Source: Pandoraea sputorum (GTDB lineage: Bacteria > Pseudomonadota > Gammaproteobacteria > Burkholderiales > Burkholderiaceae). From it: DNA of 64,000 bases. Below the pieces are notes generated by a model. It saw only the letters and a list, made by a program, of their open reading frames with translations, was not told the origin of the DNA and made no database searches. The translations under genes were made by a program, and so were the position numbers. Below, piece after piece: positions 35,620 to 44,381 of the stretch; position 1 is the stretch's first letter; each line of letters opens with the position of its first letter. The DNA is taken from NCBI RefSeq assembly GCF_000814845.2, contig NZ_CP010431.2, positions 744,001 to 808,000 of the forward strand, given 5' to 3'.

Positions 35620-36476
35620 ATGACGGCAATCACTGAGGCGTCGACGAGCCGCTTCGTCACCATTCGCGACGCGGACACCGTGTTTCGCATTCACTACAAC
35701 GACACCGGCAGCGGCACGCAGACGGTTGTGATGCTGCACGGGTCGGGGCCGGGTGCCACGGGCTGGGCCAATTTCAATCGAAACGTCGAACCGTTGGTCG
35801 ACGCCGGATATCGCGTGCTGCTCGTCGATTGTCCCGGCTGGGGCAAAAGCGATCCCGTGATCAACACCGGATCGCGTTCGGAGCTCAATGCCCGTGTGCT
35901 CAAGGCAGTGCTCGATGAGCTCGATATCGAGCAGGTGCACATCATCGGCAATTCGATGGGCGGCCACAGCGCGGTCGCATTTGCGTTGTCGAACCCATCA
36001 CGTGTCGGCAAGCTGATTCTGATGGGGGCGGCACTGGCGGCCCAAGCCAGTTCGTGGCGATGCCGACTGAGGGCATCAAGCTGCTCAATGGCTTGTACAA
36101 GGAGCCGACTATCGAGAATCTGAAGCGGATGATGAATGTGTTTGTCTTCGATGCCAGCGCGATCACCGACGATCTGATGCAGGCGAGGCTCGACAACATG
36201 CTCGCGTCTCGCGAACATTTGGAGAACTTCGTGAAGAGCCTTGCGGCGAACCCGAAGCAGTTCACGGACTATGGCGCCCGTCTTGGCGAAATCGCTGCGC
36301 CTACGTTGATCGTATGGGGTCGCGAGGACCGTTTCGTTCCGATGGACGTTGGTCTGCGACTGCTTGCCGGGGTGCCCAACGCCCAATTGCACGTGTTCAA
36401 TCGCTGCGGTCACTGGGTGCAATGGGAGCACGCCGCCGCGTTCAATCGCATGGTCCTCGATTTTCTGGTGCATTGA
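35620..36476 (+). pseudogene. mhpC: 2-hydroxy-6-ketonona-2,4-dienedioate hydrolase mhpC, frameshifted
   Basis: The alpha/beta hydrolase MhpC is split in two frames. The first part (from 35620) runs from [12 protein letters not shown] through GNSMGG (nucleophile Ser112) to VGKLILMG. The family continues GGxGGPSxFxxMPTEGIK, but here the reading continues out of frame. The correct continuation is in the +1 frame, from about 36030 to 36476 ([25 protein letters not shown], then WGREDRF and GHWVQWEH with the catalytic Asp and His). One G added to the five-G run at 36024-36028 restores a full 285-residue enzyme. The frameshift separates the nucleophile from the Asp and His. It is either a homopolymer sequencing error or a real lesion that would block the pathway. 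Confidence 0.88.
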
Positions 36477-36599
36477 CATCGGGTCGGCCCAATCGCGCGT
36501 TGTCGGATTCTGCGAATGCTTCCCGTTGCCTGTCGGTAGACAAGGCGGGGCGATTCCATGTTCGACGTCATTGGGCCGTCCGTTGTGCTGCGCTGAAAC

Positions 36600-37574
36600 T
36601 CAGGAGCGTCGGGTTTTCAAATCGGGGCGCAACGCATTCCTCGTAGCACCTCTGCCTCCATGGTCGATCCCGATAGCATCCACCACGGACACCACGAACT
36701 GACGGAACCACTTTATTCCCTCGTCCGCGTCGAATGCCTGATGCCAGTGGACCGTCGACTCCGCTTCGGGTGCCTCGATCGGCAACGGATAAATCGCAAA
36801 CTTCCCAGAGGCATTCAGGATTTGCGCGACCCCCTTCGGTAAGGTGGCAACCCAATCTGTCCGCTCGAGGATCTCCGGCACGATCGTAAAGTGCGGCACG
36901 CTGATCGCCAGCCTTCGCTGCAAGCCTCCACCGTTGAGCGTCTCCTCGATCAGAAAATGACTTGAGTCCGTCGACGTCACTGCGATGTGCGACATCGCAA
37001 GAAACTGTTCTCGCGACAGCACGCGCGCGGGCAATCCCGGCCGCTTGCGTGTCATGCAGGCGTACGTCTCGCGGAACATCACGACGTGATTTGTCATGCC
37101 CCTGAGCATGGGCAGATTTCCAATCGCAAAATCCAGTTGCCCCAACCTTAGCCGCTCCTCCACCGCGCTCGCATCCACGAGCTCTACGGATAGCCGCACG
37201 CGCGGTGCAACGTGCTGAAGCGCCTCGCACAGTCGCGGCAAGAAAACCTGAACGCCGATATCGCTCATCGAAAGCCTGAACATTCGCGTGCTTGTCTTCG
37301 CATCGAACACCTTGTCGTGATTGAGCACTTCCTGAATGGAGGCCATCGCACGGCCCAACGGTAACGCCAAACGCTCAGCGGTCGGCGTCGGCAACATCCC
37401 ATCGCTGGTGCGAACGAATAGCGGGTCGTCGAAAAGTGAACGTAAGCGCGATAGCGCATAGCTGGTCGCGGGTTGCGACAAACCGATGCGCTCGCCCGCT
37501 CGCGTGATGTTGCGCTCTTCAAGCACCGCGTGAAAAACCCGAAGCAAGTTCAAGTCGACGTCTTTGATATCCAT
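36600..37574 (-). CDS. LysR family transcriptional regulator (NahR/NodD-like)
   Basis: This 324-residue LysR regulator starts at ATG 37574 (MDIKDVDLNLLRVFHAVLEERNITRAGERIGLSQPATSYALSRLRSLFDDPLFVR), a start typical of the NahR/LinR/NodD group that responds to aromatic compounds. The frame is open to 37625 without family features. It is divergent from the acyl-CoA ligase gene at 37665 across only 90 bp, so it probably controls the 37.7-46.5 kb cluster. Confidence 0.88.
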   Translation of the reverse strand: MDIKDVDLNLLRVFHAVLEERNITRAGERIGLSQPATSYALSRLRSLFDDPLFVRTSDGMLPTPTAERLALPLGRAMASIQEVLNHDKVFDAKTSTRMFRLSMSDIGVQVFLPRLCEALQHVAPRVRLSVELVDASAVEERLRLGQLDFAIGNLPMLRGMTNHVVMFRETYACMTRKRPGLPARVLSREQFLAMSHIAVTSTDSSHFLIEETLNGGGLQRRLAISVPHFTIVPEILERTDWVATLPKGVAQILNASGKFAIYPLPIEAPEAESTVHWHQAFDADEGIKWFRQFVVSVVDAIGIDHGGRGATRNALRPDLKTRRS

Positions 37575-37664
37575 GGCACTTATGATGATGATATTTACGA
37601 TGCATTTGACGGATATGTTACCCATTTCTAGACTTCATGACATTCATCGAAGGGGTATCAAGAC

Positions 37665-39290
37665 ATGGGGTGCATCGAAACAATCGTGGCGCAAACTGAA
37701 GCGGCAACGCAGACACCGGGAGCGCAACGTACACTTCCCGCGCTACTCAGCGCTCGCGCTGCGAGAAACCCGGGCGCGCCGCTATTTTCCGACCGCAATA
37801 CGGTATTGACCGGCGCCGATGCCACGCTGATCGCAGCGCGTCGTGCAGGCACGCTCGCGGCGCATGGCATCAAGCGTGGCGATCACGTTGCGCTGCTGTG
37901 CGGAAATCGCGTCGAGTTCATCGAAATGGTGCTCGGCTGCGGATGGCTCGGCGCCGTTGTGGTCCCGATCAACACGGCATCACGCGGATTCCAGCTCGCG
38001 CACATCCTTCGCAATAGCGGCGCGCGACTTCTCATCGCCGAAGCTGCACTGGCGGATTCGGTCAACGCGCTTGAAGCGGACGACTTGAGTCTGGAGAAGG
38101 TCTGGCTGATCGACGATCCGGTACCGGGCTCATTGGCGCCTGCGTGGCCCACCATGCCTTTGCCGCCGCTGGGCGACGCGGTCGCCGCAGCGCACCTCGC
38201 GGACGGTGATCCGTTCGCCATTCTGTACACGTCGGGCACGTCCGGCGTTTCAAAGGGGGTCGTCTGTCCTCACGCGCAGTTCTATTGGTGGGGACGTAAC
38301 ACCGGGGGCGATCTCGGCATCGGTAAGGGCGACGTTCTCTACACCAGCCTGCCGCTGTTTCATACCAACGCGCTTAACACCTTCTTCCAGGCTCTCATTC
38401 TCGATGCCATGCAGGTCGTCGACCGCCGTTTTTCTGCCAGCGGATTCTTCGACGCATTGGTCGACACCGGGGCGACCGTCACTTACGTTTTGGGGGCGAT
38501 GGTGCCCATCCTGCTCGGACGGCCCGTGTCCCCTAACGAGCGCAAGCACAACGTGCGTATCGCGTTGGCGCCGGGGGTTCCCAGCAACTTTCACCAGGCG
38601 TTCACCGAGCGCAGCGGCATCACGTTGATTGATGGGTTCGGCTCGACCGAGACGAACAGCGTGATCGGCGGCGATGTGAGCGCCCAGCGTGCGGGATTCA
38701 TGGGCCGACTCGCTGCGGGCTTCGAAGCACGCGTGGTCGATGCGAACGACATGCCTGTGCCCGATGGCGAACCCGGGGAATTGCTCTTGCGCGCGAACGA
38801 ACCGTTTGCCTTTGCGAGCGGCTACCACGGCATGCCTGACAAGACTGTCGAAGCGTGGCGCAATCTCTGGTTTCACACCGGTGATCGCGTCATCCGAAGC
38901 GAAGACGGCTATTTCCGCTTTGTCGACCGACTCAAAGATGCCATTCGGCGCCGTGGCGAAAACGTCTCCTCGTACGAAGTCGAGCAGGTGCTTCTCAGTC
39001 ATCCGAGCATTGAAACTGCGGCCGTATTTGCGGTGAAGTCGGCGCTCGCAGAAGACGAGGTGATGGCTGCGGTTGTGCCATGCGCAGGCCACACCATCGA
39101 TCCTCTTGAGTTGATTCGTTACTGCGAACCGAGACTGCCTTACTTCGCGGTGCCTCGCTATCTAGACATCGTATCGGACTTGCCAAAGACCGAAAACGGA
39201 AAGATTCAGAAATTCAAGCTGCGCGAATGCGGCGTGAGCGCATCGACATGGGATCTCGACTTGTCGGGATACCGCCTCAAACGTTCTTGA
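37665..39290 (+). CDS. ATP-dependent acyl-CoA ligase (ANL superfamily)
   Basis: This 541-residue adenylate-forming ligase has the P-loop (LYTSGTSGVSKGV), the A5 motif (LIDGFGSTETN), the A7 motif (LWFHTGDRV), the hinge A8 (YFRFVDRLKDAIRRRGENVSSYEVE) and the C-terminal catalytic Lys (KTENGKIQKFKLRE). It resembles carnitine/crotonobetaine-CoA ligase-like members (CaiC type). It would convert a carboxylic acid to its CoA thioester, the first step for the thiolase-like and other enzymes downstream. GAAGGGG precedes ATG 37665. The acid is unknown. Confidence 0.87.
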   Translation: MGCIETIVAQTEAATQTPGAQRTLPALLSARAARNPGAPLFSDRNTVLTGADATLIAARRAGTLAAHGIKRGDHVALLCGNRVEFIEMVLGCGWLGAVVVPINTASRGFQLAHILRNSGARLLIAEAALADSVNALEADDLSLEKVWLIDDPVPGSLAPAWPTMPLPPLGDAVAAAHLADGDPFAILYTSGTSGVSKGVVCPHAQFYWWGRNTGGDLGIGKGDVLYTSLPLFHTNALNTFFQALILDAMQVVDRRFSASGFFDALVDTGATVTYVLGAMVPILLGRPVSPNERKHNVRIALAPGVPSNFHQAFTERSGITLIDGFGSTETNSVIGGDVSAQRAGFMGRLAAGFEARVVDANDMPVPDGEPGELLLRANEPFAFASGYHGMPDKTVEAWRNLWFHTGDRVIRSEDGYFRFVDRLKDAIRRRGENVSSYEVEQVLLSHPSIETAAVFAVKSALAEDEVMAAVVPCAGHTIDPLELIRYCEPRLPYFAVPRYLDIVSDLPKTENGKIQKFKLRECGVSASTWDLDLSGYRLKRS

Positions 39291-39411
39291 TGCCCGAGGT
39301 TTCCCGCCCGGCGTCACCGTGCACTCACGTCGACAAACGATAGGGTGTGCCCGGGGCAATCGTAATGTCCCCACATGCGTGCATCGAAAGGTGCACCACC
39401 AGGAGCTTCAG

Positions 39412-40746
39412 ATGGCAAGCACGCAAACGTATAGCGGCCCGAATTCAGGCGGGACGGTGGCTAACGTCGATGAACGGTCGCTTCGACGCATTGTGTTCGC
39501 GTCGGTGATAGGCAACGCGTTAGAGTGGTACGACTTCTTTCTTTACAGCACGGCGGCGGCGCTGGTCTTTGGGGAGCTGTTCTTTCCGACCGGAACCGAC
39601 CCGCTTCTCGGCACCCTGGCGGCTTTCGCGGGCTTCGCCATCGGTTTTGCCGCGCGCCCTTTCGGCGGCATTCTCTTCGGCCACATCGGCGACAAGTTCG
39701 GGCGCAAAGGCGCGCTTGTCTGGACCCTCTCGATCATGGGCGGCGCGACTTTCCTGATCGGCCTGCTCCCCACCTACGCGCAGGCGGGCTTTTGGTCGCC
39801 AGTGTTGCTGATCGTACTGCGCATTCTGCAAGGCATCGCGGCTGGCGGTGAATGGGGCGGTGGCGTTCTGATGATCAGCGAGTCTGCGCCTGCCGAGAAA
39901 CGTGGCTACTACGCGTCGTGGAGCCAAATCGGTGTGGGCGGTGGCTTCGTGCTCTCGGCCGCTGTGTTCTACGCCGTGCAGATGTTGCCGAAGGACGCAT
40001 TCCTGAGCTGGGGCTGGCGCATTCCGTTCCTGCTGTCCATCGTCATCTTCGGTGTCGGTGTGTACATTCGGTCGCGCCTGCCGGAAAGCGCGGAATTTTC
40101 GAAGGCGGAAGCGGCCGGTAAAACCGTGCATGCGCCGTTGCTCGACGTCATTCGCAAGCACCCCAGGGAAATTCTGATGGCCATGGGATTGCGCGTGGCC
40201 GAGAACGGTGGTTCATACATCGTCGTGGCGTTCGCGCTGGTCTATGGAAAATTCATCGGTGTCCCCAACCAGATCATGTTGGGTGGCCTGATCGTGTCGA
40301 TGATCGCCGAACTCTTCACGATCCCGCTATGGGGCCGCTTGTCCGATCGCTGGGGACGCAAACCGGTCTATATGATCGGCGCGATGGGCTTCGTACTAAT
40401 GGCCTTCCCGTTCTTCTGGATGCTCGATACGCACACCCCCGCGTGGATCTGGCTGGCTTTCATGATGGGCAACGCGCTTTGCCACGGTGCAATGATCGGC
40501 ACCCAGCCCAGCCTGATGGGCGAGCTCTTCAGCACCGAAGTGCGCTATTCGGGTATGGCGCTCGGGCATGAAGTCGCGTCGGTGTTTGCCGGTGGCCTGT
40601 CACCGTTGATCGCGACCGCTCTGCTGGCGCATTACCACGCCTCCTGGCCCATCGCGCTGCTGATGATGTTCCTCGGTGCCGTCACGGTCGTTTCCCTGCT
40701 GTTCACCCGGGAAACCACGCGTCGAACCCAACGACAGGGGCATTGA
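39412..40746 (+). CDS. MFS metabolite:H+ symporter (MHS family)
   Basis: This 444-residue MFS carrier has ASVIGNALEWYDFFLYSTAAALVFGELFFP in helix 1 (the MHS hallmark), motif A GHIGDKFGRKGALV, and LQGIAAGGEWGGGVLMISESAP. ATG 39412 follows AGGAGCTTCAG; an upstream GTG at 39319 is not needed. It lies between the acyl-CoA ligase and the thiolase-like gene and ends 1 bp before the latter, so it probably imports the acid used by this cluster. Confidence 0.88.
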   Translation: MASTQTYSGPNSGGTVANVDERSLRRIVFASVIGNALEWYDFFLYSTAAALVFGELFFPTGTDPLLGTLAAFAGFAIGFAARPFGGILFGHIGDKFGRKGALVWTLSIMGGATFLIGLLPTYAQAGFWSPVLLIVLRILQGIAAGGEWGGGVLMISESAPAEKRGYYASWSQIGVGGGFVLSAAVFYAVQMLPKDAFLSWGWRIPFLLSIVIFGVGVYIRSRLPESAEFSKAEAAGKTVHAPLLDVIRKHPREILMAMGLRVAENGGSYIVVAFALVYGKFIGVPNQIMLGGLIVSMIAELFTIPLWGRLSDRWGRKPVYMIGAMGFVLMAFPFFWMLDTHTPAWIWLAFMMGNALCHGAMIGTQPSLMGELFSTEVRYSGMALGHEVASVFAGGLSPLIATALLAHYHASWPIALLMMFLGAVTVVSLLFTRETTRRTQRQGH

Positions 40747-40747
40747 G

Positions 40748-41914
40748 ATGACGTACGGCGACTTTAGCGGCGCACTCATCACGGCCGGCGTCGAGGTTCC
40801 CTATCAGCGGCGCGCGACGGAAGGTAACACCGGTGATTTGCTCGCCGATGCATTCTCGCGGGCATTGGCCGAGTCGGGCTTCAGCAGCAAAGACATCGAC
40901 GGTCTGGGTGTCGCCTCATTTACCCTCGCGCCGGACCACGCCGTCGACATGGCGTGGCGGCTCGGGCTGAGTCCGCGCTGGTGCATGGACGACTGCCACG
41001 GGGGCGCGAGCGCCATCAACATGCTCCAGCACGCGGTGCGAGCGATTCAGTGTGGCGACGCCAACGTCGTTGCGCTGCTCTCCGGAGATCGTTTCGAAGC
41101 GACCGACTTCAAGCAATTGGTCGATCACTACAACCTGACGACGCGTCAATGGCTCAGACCGCTGGAAACAGGCGGACCCAATGCTGTCTTTGCAATGCTC
41201 ACGCAACGCCATGCCCGGCGCTTCGATTTGACCCCGCATGACTACGGCGCACTGTGCGTCGCTCAACGGGCATGGGCGGCGCAAAACCCTAACGCCGTGT
41301 ATCGAAGCCCAATGACGCTCGCGGAATATCTGGAAGCGCCGATGGTCGCCGACCCACTGAGACGTCTTGACTGTGTGCCGGTGGTTTGCGGTGCCAACGC
41401 CATTATCGTTGCGCGCGCCGACCTGGTCCGCCGTACGCGCAACGTGCGCATTCGCGCAGTCCAGAGCCTTTTCAATACGGATCATCAGGCCGGGGATGGG
41501 TTGACCACACCGCTCGCCGCCGTGGCCCCGACGCTCTGGAAGCAGGCTGGTGTGGCGCCGCACGATATGAACGTCATTTCCGTTTATGACGACTACCCGG
41601 TCATGGCGCTGATCCAGCTTGCCGACCTCGGGTTCGCGCCGGATGGCGACATACGCGCCCTGCTTGCGCGCATTGCCTCGCGTGAGCTGAACGTCAATAC
41701 CTCAGGCGGTCAATTGTCGGCAGGGCAGGCAGGCGCTGCCGGTGGAATGCATGGACTCGTCGAGGCGGTGACGCAGTTGCAGCATGGCGCTGGTGGACGG
41801 CAGGTCGACCGCGCGCGTCTTGCCCTCGTCAGCGGTTACGGCATGGTCGAGTACCGCTACGGCATGTGCGGCAATGCCGTGGTACTCGAAAGTGTCACAG
41901 GAGAAACGTCATGA
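40748..41914 (+). CDS. Thiolase-like (lipid-transfer/SCP2-type) protein, probable retro-aldolase subunit
   Basis: This 388-residue protein has the thiolase fold and resembles the SCP2-thiolase/Ltp group. A Cys is present at the nucleophile position (DDCHGGASAIN, Cys83). The usual thiolase GHP motif is NTSGGQLSAGQAG, with Gln327 in place of His, so normal thiolysis is unlikely. The next gene, overlapping by 4 bp, is a DUF35 Zn-ribbon/OB protein. Ltp2-DUF35 pairs perform retro-aldol cleavage of CoA-linked side chains in steroid degradation, and I infer a similar role. The end (SGYGMVEYRYGMCGNAVVLE) has another Cys at the usual second thiolase Cys region. Confidence 0.8.
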   Translation: MTYGDFSGALITAGVEVPYQRRATEGNTGDLLADAFSRALAESGFSSKDIDGLGVASFTLAPDHAVDMAWRLGLSPRWCMDDCHGGASAINMLQHAVRAIQCGDANVVALLSGDRFEATDFKQLVDHYNLTTRQWLRPLETGGPNAVFAMLTQRHARRFDLTPHDYGALCVAQRAWAAQNPNAVYRSPMTLAEYLEAPMVADPLRRLDCVPVVCGANAIIVARADLVRRTRNVRIRAVQSLFNTDHQAGDGLTTPLAAVAPTLWKQAGVAPHDMNVISVYDDYPVMALIQLADLGFAPDGDIRALLARIASRELNVNTSGGQLSAGQAGAAGGMHGLVEAVTQLQHGAGGRQVDRARLALVSGYGMVEYRYGMCGNAVVLESVTGETS

Positions 41915-42213
41915 CGTTGTCGGTCTTTCAATGCAATGCGTGCGATCACACGCTTTTCCCCGCGCGCTATCTGTGCCCGCGCTGCGGCGGCGCCGACTGG
42001 CGGGGCGTGTCGTTCGCGCAAGGGACTGTGACGGAGGCCACCGTTGTGCACCAGCGGGTGGGCCAGCCCAACGCCGCACCTCTTCATCTTGCGAGTGTCG
42101 TCAGCGCAGCCGGGCCCGTCGTTATCGCTCGGTCGGAAGCTGCGCTTCATGCGGGCGACGTTGTCCGTCTGACGATCGATTCCGCCGGTGCCATCGTGGC
42201 GTCCCCCCTCTGA
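41911..42213 (+). CDS. DUF35 Zn-ribbon/OB-fold protein
   Basis: This 100-residue protein has a four-Cys zinc ribbon (CNACDHTLFPARYLCPRCGG) followed by an OB-fold domain (GTVTEATVVHQRV). This is the standard DUF35 build; such proteins are partners of thiolase-like enzymes, where the OB domain contacts the CoA substrate. ATG 41911 overlaps the thiolase-like stop (ATGA), a good sign of a fixed complex. It is short for the family, which often has an N-terminal helix. Confidence 0.88.
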   Translation: MTLSVFQCNACDHTLFPARYLCPRCGGADWRGVSFAQGTVTEATVVHQRVGQPNAAPLHLASVVSAAGPVVIARSEAALHAGDVVRLTIDSAGAIVASPL

Positions 42214-42237
42214 TTCCGAACCGATGAGGAAATGAAA

Positions 42238-42957
42238 ATGCAAGTCGAGGGATCCATCGCCTTTGTCTCCGGCGCCAATCGCGGCGTGGGTGCGTGTTTT
42301 GTACGAACGCTTCTGGCGCAAGGCGCGCAGAAGGTCTACGCCGGCGTTCGTGACGTCGCGTTAGTCCCCACGAACGACAGCCGCGTCATTCCCGTAAAAC
42401 TGGACGTCACCGACGCCGGAGACATTGCGCTTGCCGCGGCGCTCGCGGGGGACGTCGACTTGCTCGTCAACAACGCGGGCGTCAACCGGATCGTGCCACC
42501 TTTCTCGGACCGGCATCTGGACGCCGCGCGAGCAGAGATGGAGGTGAATTACTTCGGCACGTTGAACATGACGTTGGCCTTCGCCCCCGCGCTCAAGCGC
42601 AATGGTGGCGCGCTGGTCAACGTGCTGTCGATTTTGGCGCGCGCGACATTGCCCGCGATGACATCGTTGAGTGCATCCAAGGCCGCCGCGCTGCGCATGA
42701 CCGAAGGCATACGCGCAGAACTTGTCGCCCACGGCGTGCGCGTGCTCGCCGTGATGCCAGGGGCGATCGATACCGATATGTCCCGCGACCTTGGCGACAC
42801 GCCCAAACTTGCGCCTTCCGAAGTCGTGCTCGCCACACTGGCCGCGCTCGGCGATGGCACCGACGACGTCTATGTCGGCGAAATGGCCAAACAGATCGCC
42901 TCCGGATTAGCGACAGACCGAAGCGCAGTGCTGCGGCGACTGGCCGCAAACGGTTGA
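42238..42957 (+). CDS. Short-chain dehydrogenase/reductase lacking the catalytic Tyr
   Basis: This 239-residue SDR has a nucleotide-binding start (AFVSGANRGVGACFVRTLLAQGA), NNAG (VDLLVNNAGVNR) and the catalytic Ser (NVLS, Ser131). The YxxxK motif reads LSASK: Leu144 replaces Tyr and Lys148 is kept. The codon is TTG at 42667, two base changes away from a Tyr codon, so a read error is unlikely. Without Tyr it cannot do the normal hydride chemistry; it may bind substrate, regulate, or use another acid. ATG 42238 has GAGG at 8 bp; ATG 42232 is too close to it. It lies 24 bp after the DUF35 gene in the same operon. Confidence 0.85.
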   Translation: MQVEGSIAFVSGANRGVGACFVRTLLAQGAQKVYAGVRDVALVPTNDSRVIPVKLDVTDAGDIALAAALAGDVDLLVNNAGVNRIVPPFSDRHLDAARAEMEVNYFGTLNMTLAFAPALKRNGGALVNVLSILARATLPAMTSLSASKAAALRMTEGIRAELVAHGVRVLAVMPGAIDTDMSRDLGDTPKLAPSEVVLATLAALGDGTDDVYVGEMAKQIASGLATDRSAVLRRLAANG

Positions 42958-43008
42958 CCTGTCGCCCGTGTCATCCGAATCGAATTTACGCATGGAAAGG
43001 AGAAAGTC

Positions 43009-44247
43009 ATGACTGGACAAACGATCGAAATCGCGGCCGAGGACGGGAAGTCGTTTTCGGCCTACCTGGCCACCCCGAAGCAGGGCAAAGGTCCTGGGTT
43101 GATCCTGTTGCAGGAAATCTTCGGCATCAACGGATTCATGAAGGAGACGGCCGACCGTTTCGCCGAAGAAGGTTACGTCGTGGTGGTCCCGGATTTGTTC
43201 TGGCGCATGGCCCCGGGCACGGTACTTGGATATGGCGAAGCGGACTTTGCGCGTGCGCTTGAATTGAACGAAGCGCTCGATTTGGGAAAAGCCGTCGAAG
43301 ACGTGGGCGCGACCATCAAAGCGCTGCGGGCGCTGCCTCAGCAGATCGGGAAGGTCGGTGCCGTCGGTTATTGTCTTGGCGGGAAACTGGCCATGTTGGC
43401 CGCTGCGGCAACGGACATCGATTGTGCTGTCAGCTATTACGGCGTTGGCCTCGAAGCTTTCCTGAACGAAGTGCCGCAGATCCGTTGTCCGATGGCCTTC
43501 CACTTCGCCGAGAACGACGCATTGTCGCCGCCCTCCGTGCGCGACACGGTCATCGCCGCGCTGTCGGAAAATCCGCTAATCGAGCATTACGTGTATGCGG
43601 GTTGCGATCACGCCTTCGCAACGCCCGAGCGTGAGCACTACAACAAACCCGCGTCGATCATGGCTTACTCGCGCACGATCGCGATGCTTCGCAAGGTCCT
43701 CGGTCCGGTATATGACCTGAACACCCTCTGGGAGCTGCATTGCTATCACGAGTTCGATTCACGCGACGTTGACGCGATCATGCCTACCATGATCGAAGCT
43801 CCCTACGTCAATCACATCCCGACGATGACTGGCGGTGTGGGGCACGACGAGCTCAAGCGCTTCTACAAGTATCACTTCGTGCATGCGAATCCGGCCGACA
43901 CGCGATTCATCCCGATATCGCGAACGATCGGCGCCGATCGTGTCGTCGATGAGTTCATCTTCTGCGCAACGCACGACCGTGAGATCGACTGGATGCTTCC
44001 GGGGATCGAGCCCACCGGAAAATACATCGAAGTGGCCATGCTCGCGGTGATCTGCTTTCGGGGCGACAAGCTGTACAACGAACACATCTACTGGGACCAG
44101 GCTACCGTTCTGGTGCAGATCGGCCTTCTGGACCCCACCGGCTTGCCCGTCGTGGGTATCGAAGCGTCGCGCAAGCTCATCGACGAGCGCTTGCCGAGCA
44201 ACACGTTGATGCGCAACTGGTCGTCAAGCGAAGGAAAGCCGATCTAA
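43009..44247 (+). CDS. Dienelactone hydrolase fused to a C-terminal NTF2-like domain
   Basis: This 412-residue two-domain protein has residues 1 to about 235 as a dienelactone hydrolase (alpha/beta fold): LQEIFGINGFMKETADRFAEEGYVVVVPDLFWR, nucleophile Cys in GYCLGGK, Asp in ENDALSPP, His in CDHAF. Residues about 240-412 form a second domain (LWELHCYHEFDSRDVDAIMPTM to KLYNEHIYWDQATVLVQIGLLDP) that looks like a SnoaL/NTF2 fold. Such enzymes open enol-lactones from aromatic degradation. ATG 43009 has AAAGGAG upstream. The gene ends the enzyme block of the 37-44 kb cluster; a stem-loop follows. Confidence 0.85.
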   Translation: MTGQTIEIAAEDGKSFSAYLATPKQGKGPGLILLQEIFGINGFMKETADRFAEEGYVVVVPDLFWRMAPGTVLGYGEADFARALELNEALDLGKAVEDVGATIKALRALPQQIGKVGAVGYCLGGKLAMLAAAATDIDCAVSYYGVGLEAFLNEVPQIRCPMAFHFAENDALSPPSVRDTVIAALSENPLIEHYVYAGCDHAFATPEREHYNKPASIMAYSRTIAMLRKVLGPVYDLNTLWELHCYHEFDSRDVDAIMPTMIEAPYVNHIPTMTGGVGHDELKRFYKYHFVHANPADTRFIPISRTIGADRVVDEFIFCATHDREIDWMLPGIEPTGKYIEVAMLAVICFRGDKLYNEHIYWDQATVLVQIGLLDPTGLPVVGIEASRKLIDERLPSNTLMRNWSSSEGKPI

Positions 44248-44257
44248 CGCGTCAATG

Positions 44258-44289
44258 CCTGCCGAAGGATGAGATACGCTTTCGGCAGG
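44258..44289 (+). terminator. Stem-loop after the dienelactone hydrolase gene
   Basis: CCTGCCGAA (44258-44266) and TTCGGCAGG (44281-44289) form a perfect 9 bp stem with a 14 nt loop, 11 bp after the stop codon. The following bases (TAATTAGTAGT) are only moderately T-rich, so termination may be partial. It would separate the enzyme operon from the porin gene. Confidence 0.5.
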
Positions 44290-44381
44290 TAATTAGTAGT
44301 ACTTATATAAATAAAAAAATCAGACCGCCAGATTATGGCGAATTCTCGTTCCGCAAATCGATAACGATACGGGTGTTCATT

